DNA from: Bacteroidia bacterium
GTDB taxonomy: Bacteria; Bacteroidota; Bacteroidia; JADZBD01
DNA length: 64,000 nt
NCBI GenBank assembly: GCA_020852255.1
Contig: JADZBD010000018.1
Coordinates: 206,826-270,825, forward strand
Direction of reading: 5' to 3'
Shown here: positions 1 through 8,305 of the stretch, piece by piece
How positions within the stretch are numbered: position 1 is the stretch's first letter
How the letters are laid out: each line of letters opens with the position of its first letter
Translations under genes and position numbers: made by a program
The notes under the pieces: model-generated
Database searches by the model: none
Seen by the model: the letters and a program-made list of their open reading frames with translations, nothing else
Told to the model about the DNA's origin: nothing

Positions 1-1
1 G

Positions 2-877
2 ATTCTTTACTTCACGGCGCTGACCTTTTACTCTGCCTACTTCAATAAGGTGACCGACTGCGGATGTTTTGGTGATTTCCTGCATCTCAAACCATGGGAA
101 TCGTTCTGGAAAGACATTGTTCTGATGGCTTTACTCATTTGCCTGTTCTTTTTCCGAAAGCATATTCGGCCGGTTTTCGGTGGAAAACTAATGGGGGTAT
201 TTCTCTTTCTTGTTATAGCGGCTTCTGTAGCGTTTCCTGTTTATACTTACAATTACCTGCCGGTATTCGATTTCAGACCGTACAAAATCGGAACGAACAT
301 TATTGAAGCCAGCAGCATCCCGGAAGGAGCTCCCTTAGGTAAAACCATGTCTTATTTTATTTACGAGAACCTGAAAACAGGAGAGAAAAAAGAATTTGAC
401 ATGAACCATCTTCCCTGGCAGGATACCCTGACCTGGAAGTATTCAGAAAAAAGCAGAGACGTTATTCTGGAGGAAGCATATGTGCCACCGATCCACGATT
501 TTCATATCAACACGCTCGATGGTTTTGAGTATACCGAAGATATCCTTAAGGACCCCGGATATAAATTCTTTCTCGTATCCTATTCCCTGGATATCGCAAA
601 TGAAAGTGCCTTTCGCGAGATGAATGATTTTGCAGAACTGTGCCGTAAAAACAACATTCCGTTTATGGTACTCACTGCATCCTCCGATCAGGTGGAAAGC
701 TTCAAACAGAAACTCAGCCTGAATATGGATTTTTACCTCGTGGACGCCACCCAGCTGAAAACCATGATCAGGGCTAATCCCGGATTGGTAATGCTCAAAG
801 GTCCTGTAGTGGTGGATATGTGGCATTATCACTCTTTCCCGTCCTTTACTGAAGTGCAATCTCAATATATGAAATAG
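2..877 (+). CDS. BT_3928-type DoxX/MauE-like membrane protein (5' partial)
   Basis: The reading frame is already open at the left edge, so the N-terminus lies outside the window; the first possible start here is a GTG at position 50, but in-frame codons before it encode a plausible membrane stretch. The visible part starts with a short cysteine motif (TDCGCFGD) followed by a proline/tryptophan motif typical of the Bacteroidota BT_3928 branch of DoxX/MauE-like quinone- or redox-linked membrane proteins. Two hydrophobic segments follow, then a soluble C-terminal region of about 180 residues that resembles a degenerate thioredoxin-like fold, by inference only. Its stop codon overlaps the GTG of the next gene (TAGTG), so the two are translationally coupled. 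Function is not established; a redox role in the envelope is a guess. Confidence 0.72.
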   Translation: MLYFTALTFYSAYFNKVTDCGCFGDFLHLKPWESFWKDIVLMALLICLFFFRKHIRPVFGGKLMGVFLFLVIAASVAFPVYTYNYLPVFDFRPYKIGTNIIEASSIPEGAPLGKTMSYFIYENLKTGEKKEFDMNHLPWQDTLTWKYSEKSRDVILEEAYVPPIHDFHINTLDGFEYTEDILKDPGYKFFLVSYSLDIANESAFREMNDFAELCRKNNIPFMVLTASSDQVESFKQKLSLNMDFYLVDATQLKTMIRANPGLVMLKGPVVVDMWHYHSFPSFTEVQSQYMK

Positions 878-2208
878 TGCAGATAGGGTTGTTTATACTG
901 AAAAAGATCGTTTACGGCTTCCTCGTTATGCTGGGGGTGACCACTGCTGTTTTTCTGATCTTCACCATTCTTCCGGGTGATCCTGCGCGACTGATGCTGA
1001 GTCAGAATGCCACACAGGAACAGATCGACGCGATCAATAAGGATCTGGGAAGAGACAGGCCATTGTATATGCAATATCTCCGGTTTGTAAATGATCTTTC
1101 GCCCTTATCGGTCCATGATTTTTCAGACCCCGACGACTACTGGTATTTTAATACGTCAAAATATTCCGGCACACCACTTTTCAGTGTAACGGAAAACAAA
1201 TCGCTGGTACTGAAGTATCCTTACATGGGCAAATCCTACGTCACCAAGCGGAAAGTCTCGGATATTATTGTAAAAAAGCTCCCGTCAACGGCACTTCTTG
1301 CCGTTTCTTCCATTTGCCTGGCATCCTGCCTGGGGATTATCATCGGGATCATCTGCGCCGTAAGAAAGAATTCCCTGTTCGACCGTTCCGCGCTTGTATT
1401 CGCTGTATTAGGTATGGCCGGCCCCTCCTACGTAGTGGCCATCATTGTGGCAATGGCTTTCGGTTTTATGTGGACGAATGAGTTTCCTTTTCCGGTGATG
1501 TTTATCTTGTTCTTCGCGGCCTATACGGCCTGGTTTTTTTACAGATCTTACCGGGGGAAGTTGTCCGGGTCACCAAAATGGGAGAGTGTTTCCTTTTCAT
1601 CGATGCTTGGCAATGCTGTATGGAAATCAGCTGTGTGGAGTGTGGTATCGTGGTCAGGGCTGTATATTGTTATGGCCACACTGGACATAGAAGATATTCC
1701 TGTGCTTAACTCCTACATCTACCTGCCTGGAACAACCTTGAAGAATCTTGGGGATCTTTACGAATATGACGATCTGGGCAACAAACATCTGGCACTGAAA
1801 AATATTATCCTGCCTGCCTTTACTCTCGGGATTCGCCCGCTCGCAATTGTTATTCAGCTGATGCGTTCTTCCCTGCTGGAGGTTCTTTCAATGGATTTTA
1901 TCCGTACAGCAAAAGCAAAAGGACTTACATTTTATACTGTAATTGCAAAACATGCCCTTAAAAATGCGATGAATCCTGTGGTAACTGCCATCTCCGGATG
2001 GTTTGCAGGCCTGATGGCAGGAGCAGTATTTGTTGAAATGATTTTTTACTGGAAGGGACTGGGATCAGAAGTAGTTGATGCGCTGTTCAAACAGGATCTG
2101 CCGGTACTGATGGGATGCGTTCTTGTATCGGGGCTGATTTTTGTACTGATCAATATTATAGTGGACATTGTTTATGGATTCCTTGATCCGAGGATCCGTG
2201 TGAATTGA
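877..2208 (+). CDS. DppB/OppB-type ABC transporter permease
   Basis: Inner-membrane permease of the oligopeptide/dipeptide/nickel (DppB) family. The N-terminal helix is followed by the family signature FTILPGDPAR near residue 30. The C-terminal half carries the EAA coupling loop (residues about 330-360, RTAKAKGLTFYTVIAKHALKNA) that docks the ATPase, then VFVEMIFYWKGLG. At 443 residues it is roughly 100 longer than most DppB proteins; extra sequence lies after the first helix and between the middle helices. It starts at a GTG that overlaps the stop of the preceding gene. No DppC, ATPase or binding protein lies next to it in the window, so partners must be encoded elsewhere and the substrate is unknown. 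Confidence 0.88.
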   Translation: MQIGLFILKKIVYGFLVMLGVTTAVFLIFTILPGDPARLMLSQNATQEQIDAINKDLGRDRPLYMQYLRFVNDLSPLSVHDFSDPDDYWYFNTSKYSGTPLFSVTENKSLVLKYPYMGKSYVTKRKVSDIIVKKLPSTALLAVSSICLASCLGIIIGIICAVRKNSLFDRSALVFAVLGMAGPSYVVAIIVAMAFGFMWTNEFPFPVMFILFFAAYTAWFFYRSYRGKLSGSPKWESVSFSSMLGNAVWKSAVWSVVSWSGLYIVMATLDIEDIPVLNSYIYLPGTTLKNLGDLYEYDDLGNKHLALKNIILPAFTLGIRPLAIVIQLMRSSLLEVLSMDFIRTAKAKGLTFYTVIAKHALKNAMNPVVTAISGWFAGLMAGAVFVEMIFYWKGLGSEVVDALFKQDLPVLMGCVLVSGLIFVLINIIVDIVYGFLDPRIRVN

Positions 2209-2213
2209 TTCTC

Positions 2214-2966
2214 ATGGAACGAAAGGTGCTGATTGCTAACTGGAAGATGAATAAAAGTCTGCACGACGGACTTTCGCTCGCAGAACAAGTGGCTAACGGA
2301 GTAACACAAACTATACGGCCGGTACAAGTTTTTATAGCCCCGCCTTTCCCGATCCTGCAAGCACTTGTTCAATCCCTTTCCGGAACAAAGGTGAGAGTGG
2401 CGGCTCAGAACTGCCACGAACAAAGTTCAGGAGCATTCACGGGTGAAGTGTCAGCCGATTCACTGAAGTCTATAGGAGTTTCGGCAGTAATACTCGGCCA
2501 TTCAGAACGAAGGAAGTATTTTAAGGAAAAGGACAAAACGATTTTTCTCAAAGCCCGTAAAGCCATCGAGCAGGGATTGCAGGTTGTAATCTGCGTTGGA
2601 GAAACCCAAAAGGAGAGAGAGGAGGGAAGGCACTTCAAGACCGTGGAATCCCAGCTACGTAAAACCGTTTGTAAGCTGAAAATTCGGGAACTGCAGCAAA
2701 CCCTGGTAGCCTATGAACCGGTTTGGGCCATTGGTACCGGTCATACAGCCAGCCCGGAGCAGGCTCGCGAAATGCATGCTTTTATTCGGTCGGTGATCGC
2801 GTCGAAGCGTGGAGACCATGCACATTCGGTACCCATTCTTTACGGAGGATCCTGCAATGAGCAGAACGCGAAAAGCCTGTTCAGCCAGCCCGATATTGAT
2901 GGTGGTCTTATCGGTGGTGCATCACTTCAGGCATCTTCCTTTCTCGCCATCCTGAATTCATTTTAA
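2214..2966 (+). CDS. tpiA: Triosephosphate isomerase
   Basis: Glycolytic/gluconeogenic enzyme interconverting dihydroxyacetone phosphate and glyceraldehyde 3-phosphate in the cytoplasm. The 250-residue TIM barrel shows NWKMNK with the active-site lysine (K11), GHSERR with the electrophilic histidine (H96), and YEPVWAIGTG with the catalytic glutamate (E168). The phosphate-binding GGS and the C-terminal DGGLIGGASL are present. I chose the ATG at 2214 because it gives the usual N-terminus (MERKVLIANWK); a TTG at 2205 would add three residues and overlap the permease stop. The gene lies in a tightly packed run and its stop overlaps the start of prmA, so it is almost certainly co-transcribed. Confidence 0.97.
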   Translation: MERKVLIANWKMNKSLHDGLSLAEQVANGVTQTIRPVQVFIAPPFPILQALVQSLSGTKVRVAAQNCHEQSSGAFTGEVSADSLKSIGVSAVILGHSERRKYFKEKDKTIFLKARKAIEQGLQVVICVGETQKEREEGRHFKTVESQLRKTVCKLKIRELQQTLVAYEPVWAIGTGHTASPEQAREMHAFIRSVIASKRGDHAHSVPILYGGSCNEQNAKSLFSQPDIDGGLIGGASLQASSFLAILNSF

Positions 2967-3805
2967 TGGATTACCTGGAGGTTTGTATCAGCCTCGAACC
3001 CAGAGAGCCCTGGGCCGATCTCCTTACGGTAGAACTGGCTTCTATTGGATTTGAATCATTTTTGGATACCGAAAGCGGAATAAACGCGTATATACCAGCT
3101 GGATTGTTCAGCAAAGAACGCTTTGACAAGATGATGGGAGACTATCACCCGACTTTTACCTTTCAGGTTCATATATCTACTATCCGGGGGCAGAACTGGA
3201 ACCAGGAGTGGGAGAACAACTTTCCTCCGATCCATATAGGTGATGAATTACTGGTCCGGGCGCCTTTTCATCCCCCAGGCGGTAACAAATTCAGTGAGGA
3301 GATCGTTATACAACCAAAGATGTCCTTTGGCACCGGCCACCATGCTACTACCTGTCTGATGCTTCAGGCCATTCTCCGTATTCCTTTGGAAGGTAAGGCG
3401 GTTGCTGATATCGGATGCGGTACGGGAATACTGGGAATTCTGGCAGCCAAGAGGGGGGCAGGGGAAATCCTGGCTGTTGACATTGATGCCATAGCAGTGG
3501 AAAACACATCTGAAAATGCGGCGATGAATGGCATTTTCGGCATTATTGTTGAAAAAGGAGGAGAAGATCGTTTACAGGGAAAATCTTTTCATGTTATTTT
3601 AGCTAACATCAATCGCAACGTGCTGGTTATCCATATGATAAGTTATGCTCGAGCCCTGGTTCAAGGCGGAGATCTCCTGCTCTCGGGATTCTTTTCCACC
3701 GATGCAGAGCTACTGGTGGCCGAGGGTAAGAAATTCGGTCTTAAAGAAATGACCCGGAAAGAGCAGAGCAGTTGGTGCATGCTGCATTTAAGGAAAGAAA
3801 GCTGA
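2966..3805 (+). CDS. prmA: Ribosomal protein L11 methyltransferase
   Basis: SAM-dependent methyltransferase expected to methylate ribosomal protein L11. The N-terminal L11-recognition region (about residues 1-110) precedes a Rossmann domain with motif I ADIGCGTGILGILAAKRGA, an acidic motif II (AVDID), and the LANIN tetrad that replaces NPPY in PrmA proteins. FGTGHHATT upstream of motif I is also characteristic. At 279 residues it is normal for Bacteroidota PrmA. The ATG overlaps the tpiA stop (TAATG); tpiA-prmA is a common pair in this phylum. The next gene begins 3 nt after its stop. Confidence 0.95.
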   Translation: MDYLEVCISLEPREPWADLLTVELASIGFESFLDTESGINAYIPAGLFSKERFDKMMGDYHPTFTFQVHISTIRGQNWNQEWENNFPPIHIGDELLVRAPFHPPGGNKFSEEIVIQPKMSFGTGHHATTCLMLQAILRIPLEGKAVADIGCGTGILGILAAKRGAGEILAVDIDAIAVENTSENAAMNGIFGIIVEKGGEDRLQGKSFHVILANINRNVLVIHMISYARALVQGGDLLLSGFFSTDAELLVAEGKKFGLKEMTRKEQSSWCMLHLRKES

Positions 3806-3808
3806 TCT

Positions 3809-6800
3809 ATGAAAAAGATACTGCTCGTTGCTGTTATCATGGGGTTGTCCGCCGGGATGGGGGCGCAATCGTTCAAGAGCTTCTCCCATGATTCTACAAA
3901 ATTTTTAGGTGAACTGGCCGAATTCTTCGATCTCGCAAACAAGAAGGAAGGAAGAGAATTCGTGGAAGGTCAATTTCTGAATTACTGGATCAACGACAAA
4001 TTCTCTAAACGCTACCAGTTTAACAACGACATGCGGGAATTTGTTTACCGGACCTGCGATGGACTTTTAAAAAAACAGTTCCGGCCGTATCCGGAATTCC
4101 ACAATTTTATTAAAACATTCATGCACTACTTTGACAACAAGGTGCCTGAAAAAAATTATATCGCTTTCCGCGATGCCGTGGATAAAGTGATGAATGAAAA
4201 AAACAAAAAGAATATCACCATCATTCTCGCTACCTTTGAAGGGCTCTTCCGGGGAAATGTTTTGTATAGTTCCAATGCGATTGAATGGGTAGCGAATAAT
4301 GCAAACTACACAGTTTCCTCAGACACCGCCATCAAGATCAGCTGGACACAACTGGATCTGATAGGGGTAGTGAAAAATGACAGTCTTGTCATTCTCAACA
4401 CTTCCGGCACCTATTTTCCGACTGCCAACAAATGGGTTGGAAAAATGGGTAAGGTCAACTGGACACGAACAGGATTGGATGAAAACCTTGTCTATGCAGA
4501 GCTCAGAAAATACGATATCAAACTCCGGGAGCCTACGTATGACGCGGACTCAGTAACGTTCTATCACAAGCAATATTTCACCAAGCCGCTGATCGGTCGT
4601 CTGGTAGATAAGGCGGTTGTGGACGCCAAACCGGAAAACGCCTCCTTTCCTAAATTCAACTCCTATACGAAGCGTTTTAAGATGAGCGGTGTAGCCGGTC
4701 CGAACGTAGATTTCGATGGTGGATTTTCGATGAACGGGAACCGTTTCATCGGTGCGGGTAATAAGGAGGAGGACGCTCTGCTGATATTTAAACGCAACGG
4801 AAAGCCTTTTTTAATTGCCGCTTCAAAATCATTTATTTTCAAAGAAAAGTCTATTATTTCTCCCAGTGCCCAGATTGTAATGGTTCTGGATACTGATTCC
4901 GTGTACCACCCCGGGGTACAGCTGCTTTTGCAAACAGATAAACGGAAACTGACCTTGTTACGAACTTCGGAGGGAATTCAGAAAAGTCCTTATTACAACG
5001 ATTACCATCGCGTGGAGATGCATGTGGAGGAGCTGGTATGGATGGTGGATTCCGCCAAGATTGACATGAAAACCATTACCGGCTCAACTCAGGGAGACGC
5101 GGATTTTGAATCTGTAAATTATTACCGGCAGGAACGTTTTGACGCACTGATGGGGATGGACCAATTGAACCCGCTAACCATCATTAAGGACTTTAGTGTT
5201 AAAAATGGAGGAGCCAGGGAATTCTCAGGTAAATCGCTCGCTTCGTACATGACCTACGACTTATACCAGATACAGCCACTGCTTGTACGACTGGCTACGG
5301 ACGGCTACATTTCCTATGATATCGAAGACGACGAAGTGATCGTGCACGAAAAGCTGTTTAATTACATCTGGGCCCGCGCCAAGAAGAAAGATTACGATGT
5401 GCTAAGCATCCATTCCGGGGTAAAGGGCGGAACAACCAACGCGGTACTCAGCCTGCTAAGTTATGATCTGAAAATATATGGCGTGCAATCCATCGCACTC
5501 TCTGATTCGCAGAATGTCCGAATCTATCCCAGCAAAGGCGAGGTAATTTTAAAGAAAAACCGGGGGATCAACTTTGCGGGATATGTCAAAGCGGGATTGT
5601 TCGATTTCTTTGGAAAAGATTTCTCCTTTGAATACGACCGTTTCAAGATTAACCTGAATAATATCGACTCGCTGAAAATGTCGGTGCTGGAGAAAGTAGG
5701 AGACAATGTTCAGGTGGTGAAAGTTAAAACGGTAATCGAAGATATTACCGGAGATCTGCTGATCGATGATATGGGAAATAAATCAGGACTAAAGTCGCAA
5801 AAATACCCAGGTTACCCTGTTTTCAATTCGAAAAAGAATTCATTTGTTTACTACGATCGGCGGTCAATTCACAAAGGCGTTTATAACAGGGACAAGTTTT
5901 ATTTCAAGCTGGATCCCTTCAGTATTGATTCACTGGATAACTTTAAAAAGGAGTTTCTGGCACTGGACGGTGATTTTGTGTCCGCAGGCATCTTTCCCCA
6001 AATGCGCGAAACACTGAAAGTTCAGCCGGATTATTCGCTCGGTTTCGTAAAACAAACACCAACGGATGGCTTCGCACTCTATGGAAACAAAGGAACGTTC
6101 AACACCACACTCAAACTGAGTCATAAAGGACTTCAGGGTGCAGGAGACATTAAATTCCTCACTTCCCAAACCTATTCCAGCGATATTCTGTTTTTCCCTG
6201 ACTCGACCAATGCAAATGCGAATTCATTCACCCTGGGACAGGTTCCCAAAGGAGGAAAGGTGGAATTTCCGAACGTATTTGCAGATACAGCCTATATTCA
6301 CTTTGAACCCAAACGGGAACTGATGCAGATTTACAAAGTGGATAAACCTCTCGTGATGATGGACAGTATGGTAAAGTTCCACGGCAGACTTGATCTCCAG
6401 AAAACCGGACTGACAGGCAAAGGCCGGGCCGATTTTGCGAAGTCGGAGCTTACCGCCAATAAGGTTAATTTTAAAAACAAGAAATTCCAGTCCGATACGG
6501 CCGATTTTCGTCTTAAGTCCATGAATGAAAGTGTTTCCGCTTTCTCCACCCTGAACGTAAACGCGCTGGTTGATCTGGAAAAGAGAGAAGGAGATTTTAA
6601 ATCCAACGGAAAAGGTTCGGTCGTGCGCTTCGACGTGAACAAGTACATCTGTTTTATGGACCGTTTCAAGTGGTTCATGGATAAAGATGAGATTGAATTG
6701 AGTTCCACCGATACGAAAAACCCGCCCCAGAACTCAGGTACAAGCGAAATAACATTTGAAGGTCCGGAATTCATTTCCGTCCATCCAAAACAGGACTCCC

Positions 6801-8305
6801 TTCGCTTTTATGCACCTCGTGCACGCTTTGATCTGAAGAACTTTATTATTTCTGCCAAAGAGGTAAAATACATCAACGTGGCGGATGCCCGTATTTATCC
6901 TGATTCAGGAAATGTGACCATCCTGAAAGATGCAGAGATGAAAACGCTCAGCAATGCAAAGATTATTGCGAACTCTGTAACCAAATACCATACGTTATAT
7001 GAGGTGAACGCAAATATTTTTGCGCGCAAAAGCTATTCGGCTTCGGGAAAGTATGATTACGTTGATGAAAACAAAAAGAAACAGACGATCTTCTTTAGTT
7101 CCATCACGGTGGACACTACATTTCAGACTTTTGCTGATGCGGAAATAAAAGACACTTCAAAATTCATGCTCAGCCCGAATTTTGGTTACAAAGGTAAAGT
7201 GAAGCTTCGTGCAACCAATCAGTTCCTGCTGTTCGACGGATACTGCAGTATTGCGCACGGTTGTAAATCTATTCCTAATTCAGCATTTAAATTCACCTCC
7301 CAGATCAATCCCGAAAAGATTCTTATACCGGTAGCATCCGATGTGAGAGATCCGGAAGACCGTCAGCTGGGATCGGGTATCATGTCAACCGTGGATTCAA
7401 ACGCCATTTACACCGCTTTTCTATCCAAACGATATGCGAAAAACGATGTGGAAGTGCTGGCCTCCGAAGGTTTCCTTTTCTTTGACAAGGTTACGCGTGA
7501 ATACCGGATCGCCTCCAAGGAAAAATTGACAGAACGTAATCTTGCCGGACAGTTCATCAGCCTGGATGCCAATAGCTGTATGGTGTACGGTGAGGGTAAG
7601 ATCAATCTCGGCAGCGACCTGGGCCAGGTGAAGCTGACAGCGGTGGGAACTGCAAATCATAATCTCCAGAATGATTCTGCCTATTTTGACCTGATGATTC
7701 TGATGGACTTCTTTTTTGACGCTGGGGCACTGGAAAAAATGGCGGAAGGACTTAACGGCTGCGTGGGCGTTACACCCGTGAATTTTAACCGAAGTGTCTA
7801 CGAGAAGGGATTACGCGAAATGCTTGGGAAGGATCAGGCCGACAAGTTGATATCGGAAGTCAATCTTTACGGTAAGTTCAAGAAATTTCCGGATGAACTT
7901 GAGAAAGGAATTTTCTTCACAGACCTGAAAATGAGATGGAATCCCCGTACCAAATCATACATCAGCTCAGGAAAAATCGGTGTGGGGAATATTCTAAAGT
8001 ATCAGGTTAACAAGCAATATTACGGCTATATCGAACTTAAAAGGAAACGCTCCGGCGATGAGCTGACAATCTACATTGAATGTGATGCCGGCACCTGGTA
8101 TTATTTCAATTATACCAATGGACTGATGCAATCCATTTCAGGGAAAGATGATTTCAACACAATTATCAAGGAGCTGAAACCGGACAAAAGGCAAAAGGAA
8201 GTGGAGAAGGGGCAGAAGTCATACCAGTTCAGCCTGTCAACGAAAACAAAACGCGATCTTTTCCTGAAGAAAATGAAGCAGAACGACAACAGCGGAGACG
8301 ATTAA
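3809..8305 (+). CDS. Very large exported protein of unknown function (1498 aa)
   Basis: I do not recognise a named family. The N-terminus is a clear signal peptide (MKKILLVAVIMGLSAGMGAQ), so it is exported, probably to the periplasm or outer membrane inner face; there is no T9SS tail and no C-terminal membrane helix. The body is rich in beta-strand-like alternation and has recurring modules, such as RIYPSKGEVILK near residue 572 and RIYPDSGNVTILK near residue 1028, each followed by a run of hydrophobic/charged strands. This is reminiscent of LptA/OstA-like or TamB-like beta-taco repeats, but that is inference. A wing-like helical stretch (about residues 470-530) is inserted. It begins 3 nt after prmA, so it is the last gene of the tpiA operon. 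The C-terminus is lysine-rich and ends in a short acidic tail. Confidence 0.85.
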   Translation: MKKILLVAVIMGLSAGMGAQSFKSFSHDSTKFLGELAEFFDLANKKEGREFVEGQFLNYWINDKFSKRYQFNNDMREFVYRTCDGLLKKQFRPYPEFHNFIKTFMHYFDNKVPEKNYIAFRDAVDKVMNEKNKKNITIILATFEGLFRGNVLYSSNAIEWVANNANYTVSSDTAIKISWTQLDLIGVVKNDSLVILNTSGTYFPTANKWVGKMGKVNWTRTGLDENLVYAELRKYDIKLREPTYDADSVTFYHKQYFTKPLIGRLVDKAVVDAKPENASFPKFNSYTKRFKMSGVAGPNVDFDGGFSMNGNRFIGAGNKEEDALLIFKRNGKPFLIAASKSFIFKEKSIISPSAQIVMVLDTDSVYHPGVQLLLQTDKRKLTLLRTSEGIQKSPYYNDYHRVEMHVEELVWMVDSAKIDMKTITGSTQGDADFESVNYYRQERFDALMGMDQLNPLTIIKDFSVKNGGAREFSGKSLASYMTYDLYQIQPLLVRLATDGYISYDIEDDEVIVHEKLFNYIWARAKKKDYDVLSIHSGVKGGTTNAVLSLLSYDLKIYGVQSIALSDSQNVRIYPSKGEVILKKNRGINFAGYVKAGLFDFFGKDFSFEYDRFKINLNNIDSLKMSVLEKVGDNVQVVKVKTVIEDITGDLLIDDMGNKSGLKSQKYPGYPVFNSKKNSFVYYDRRSIHKGVYNRDKFYFKLDPFSIDSLDNFKKEFLALDGDFVSAGIFPQMRETLKVQPDYSLGFVKQTPTDGFALYGNKGTFNTTLKLSHKGLQGAGDIKFLTSQTYSSDILFFPDSTNANANSFTLGQVPKGGKVEFPNVFADTAYIHFEPKRELMQIYKVDKPLVMMDSMVKFHGRLDLQKTGLTGKGRADFAKSELTANKVNFKNKKFQSDTADFRLKSMNESVSAFSTLNVNALVDLEKREGDFKSNGKGSVVRFDVNKYICFMDRFKWFMDKDEIELSSTDTKNPPQNSGTSEITFEGPEFISVHPKQDSLRFYAPRARFDLKNFIISAKEVKYINVADARIYPDSGNVTILKDAEMKTLSNAKIIANSVTKYHTLYEVNANIFARKSYSASGKYDYVDENKKKQTIFFSSITVDTTFQTFADAEIKDTSKFMLSPNFGYKGKVKLRATNQFLLFDGYCSIAHGCKSIPNSAFKFTSQINPEKILIPVASDVRDPEDRQLGSGIMSTVDSNAIYTAFLSKRYAKNDVEVLASEGFLFFDKVTREYRIASKEKLTERNLAGQFISLDANSCMVYGEGKINLGSDLGQVKLTAVGTANHNLQNDSAYFDLMILMDFFFDAGALEKMAEGLNGCVGVTPVNFNRSVYEKGLREMLGKDQADKLISEVNLYGKFKKFPDELEKGIFFTDLKMRWNPRTKSYISSGKIGVGNILKYQVNKQYYGYIELKRKRSGDELTIYIECDAGTWYYFNYTNGLMQSISGKDDFNTIIKELKPDKRQKEVEKGQKSYQFSLSTKTKRDLFLKKMKQNDNSGDD

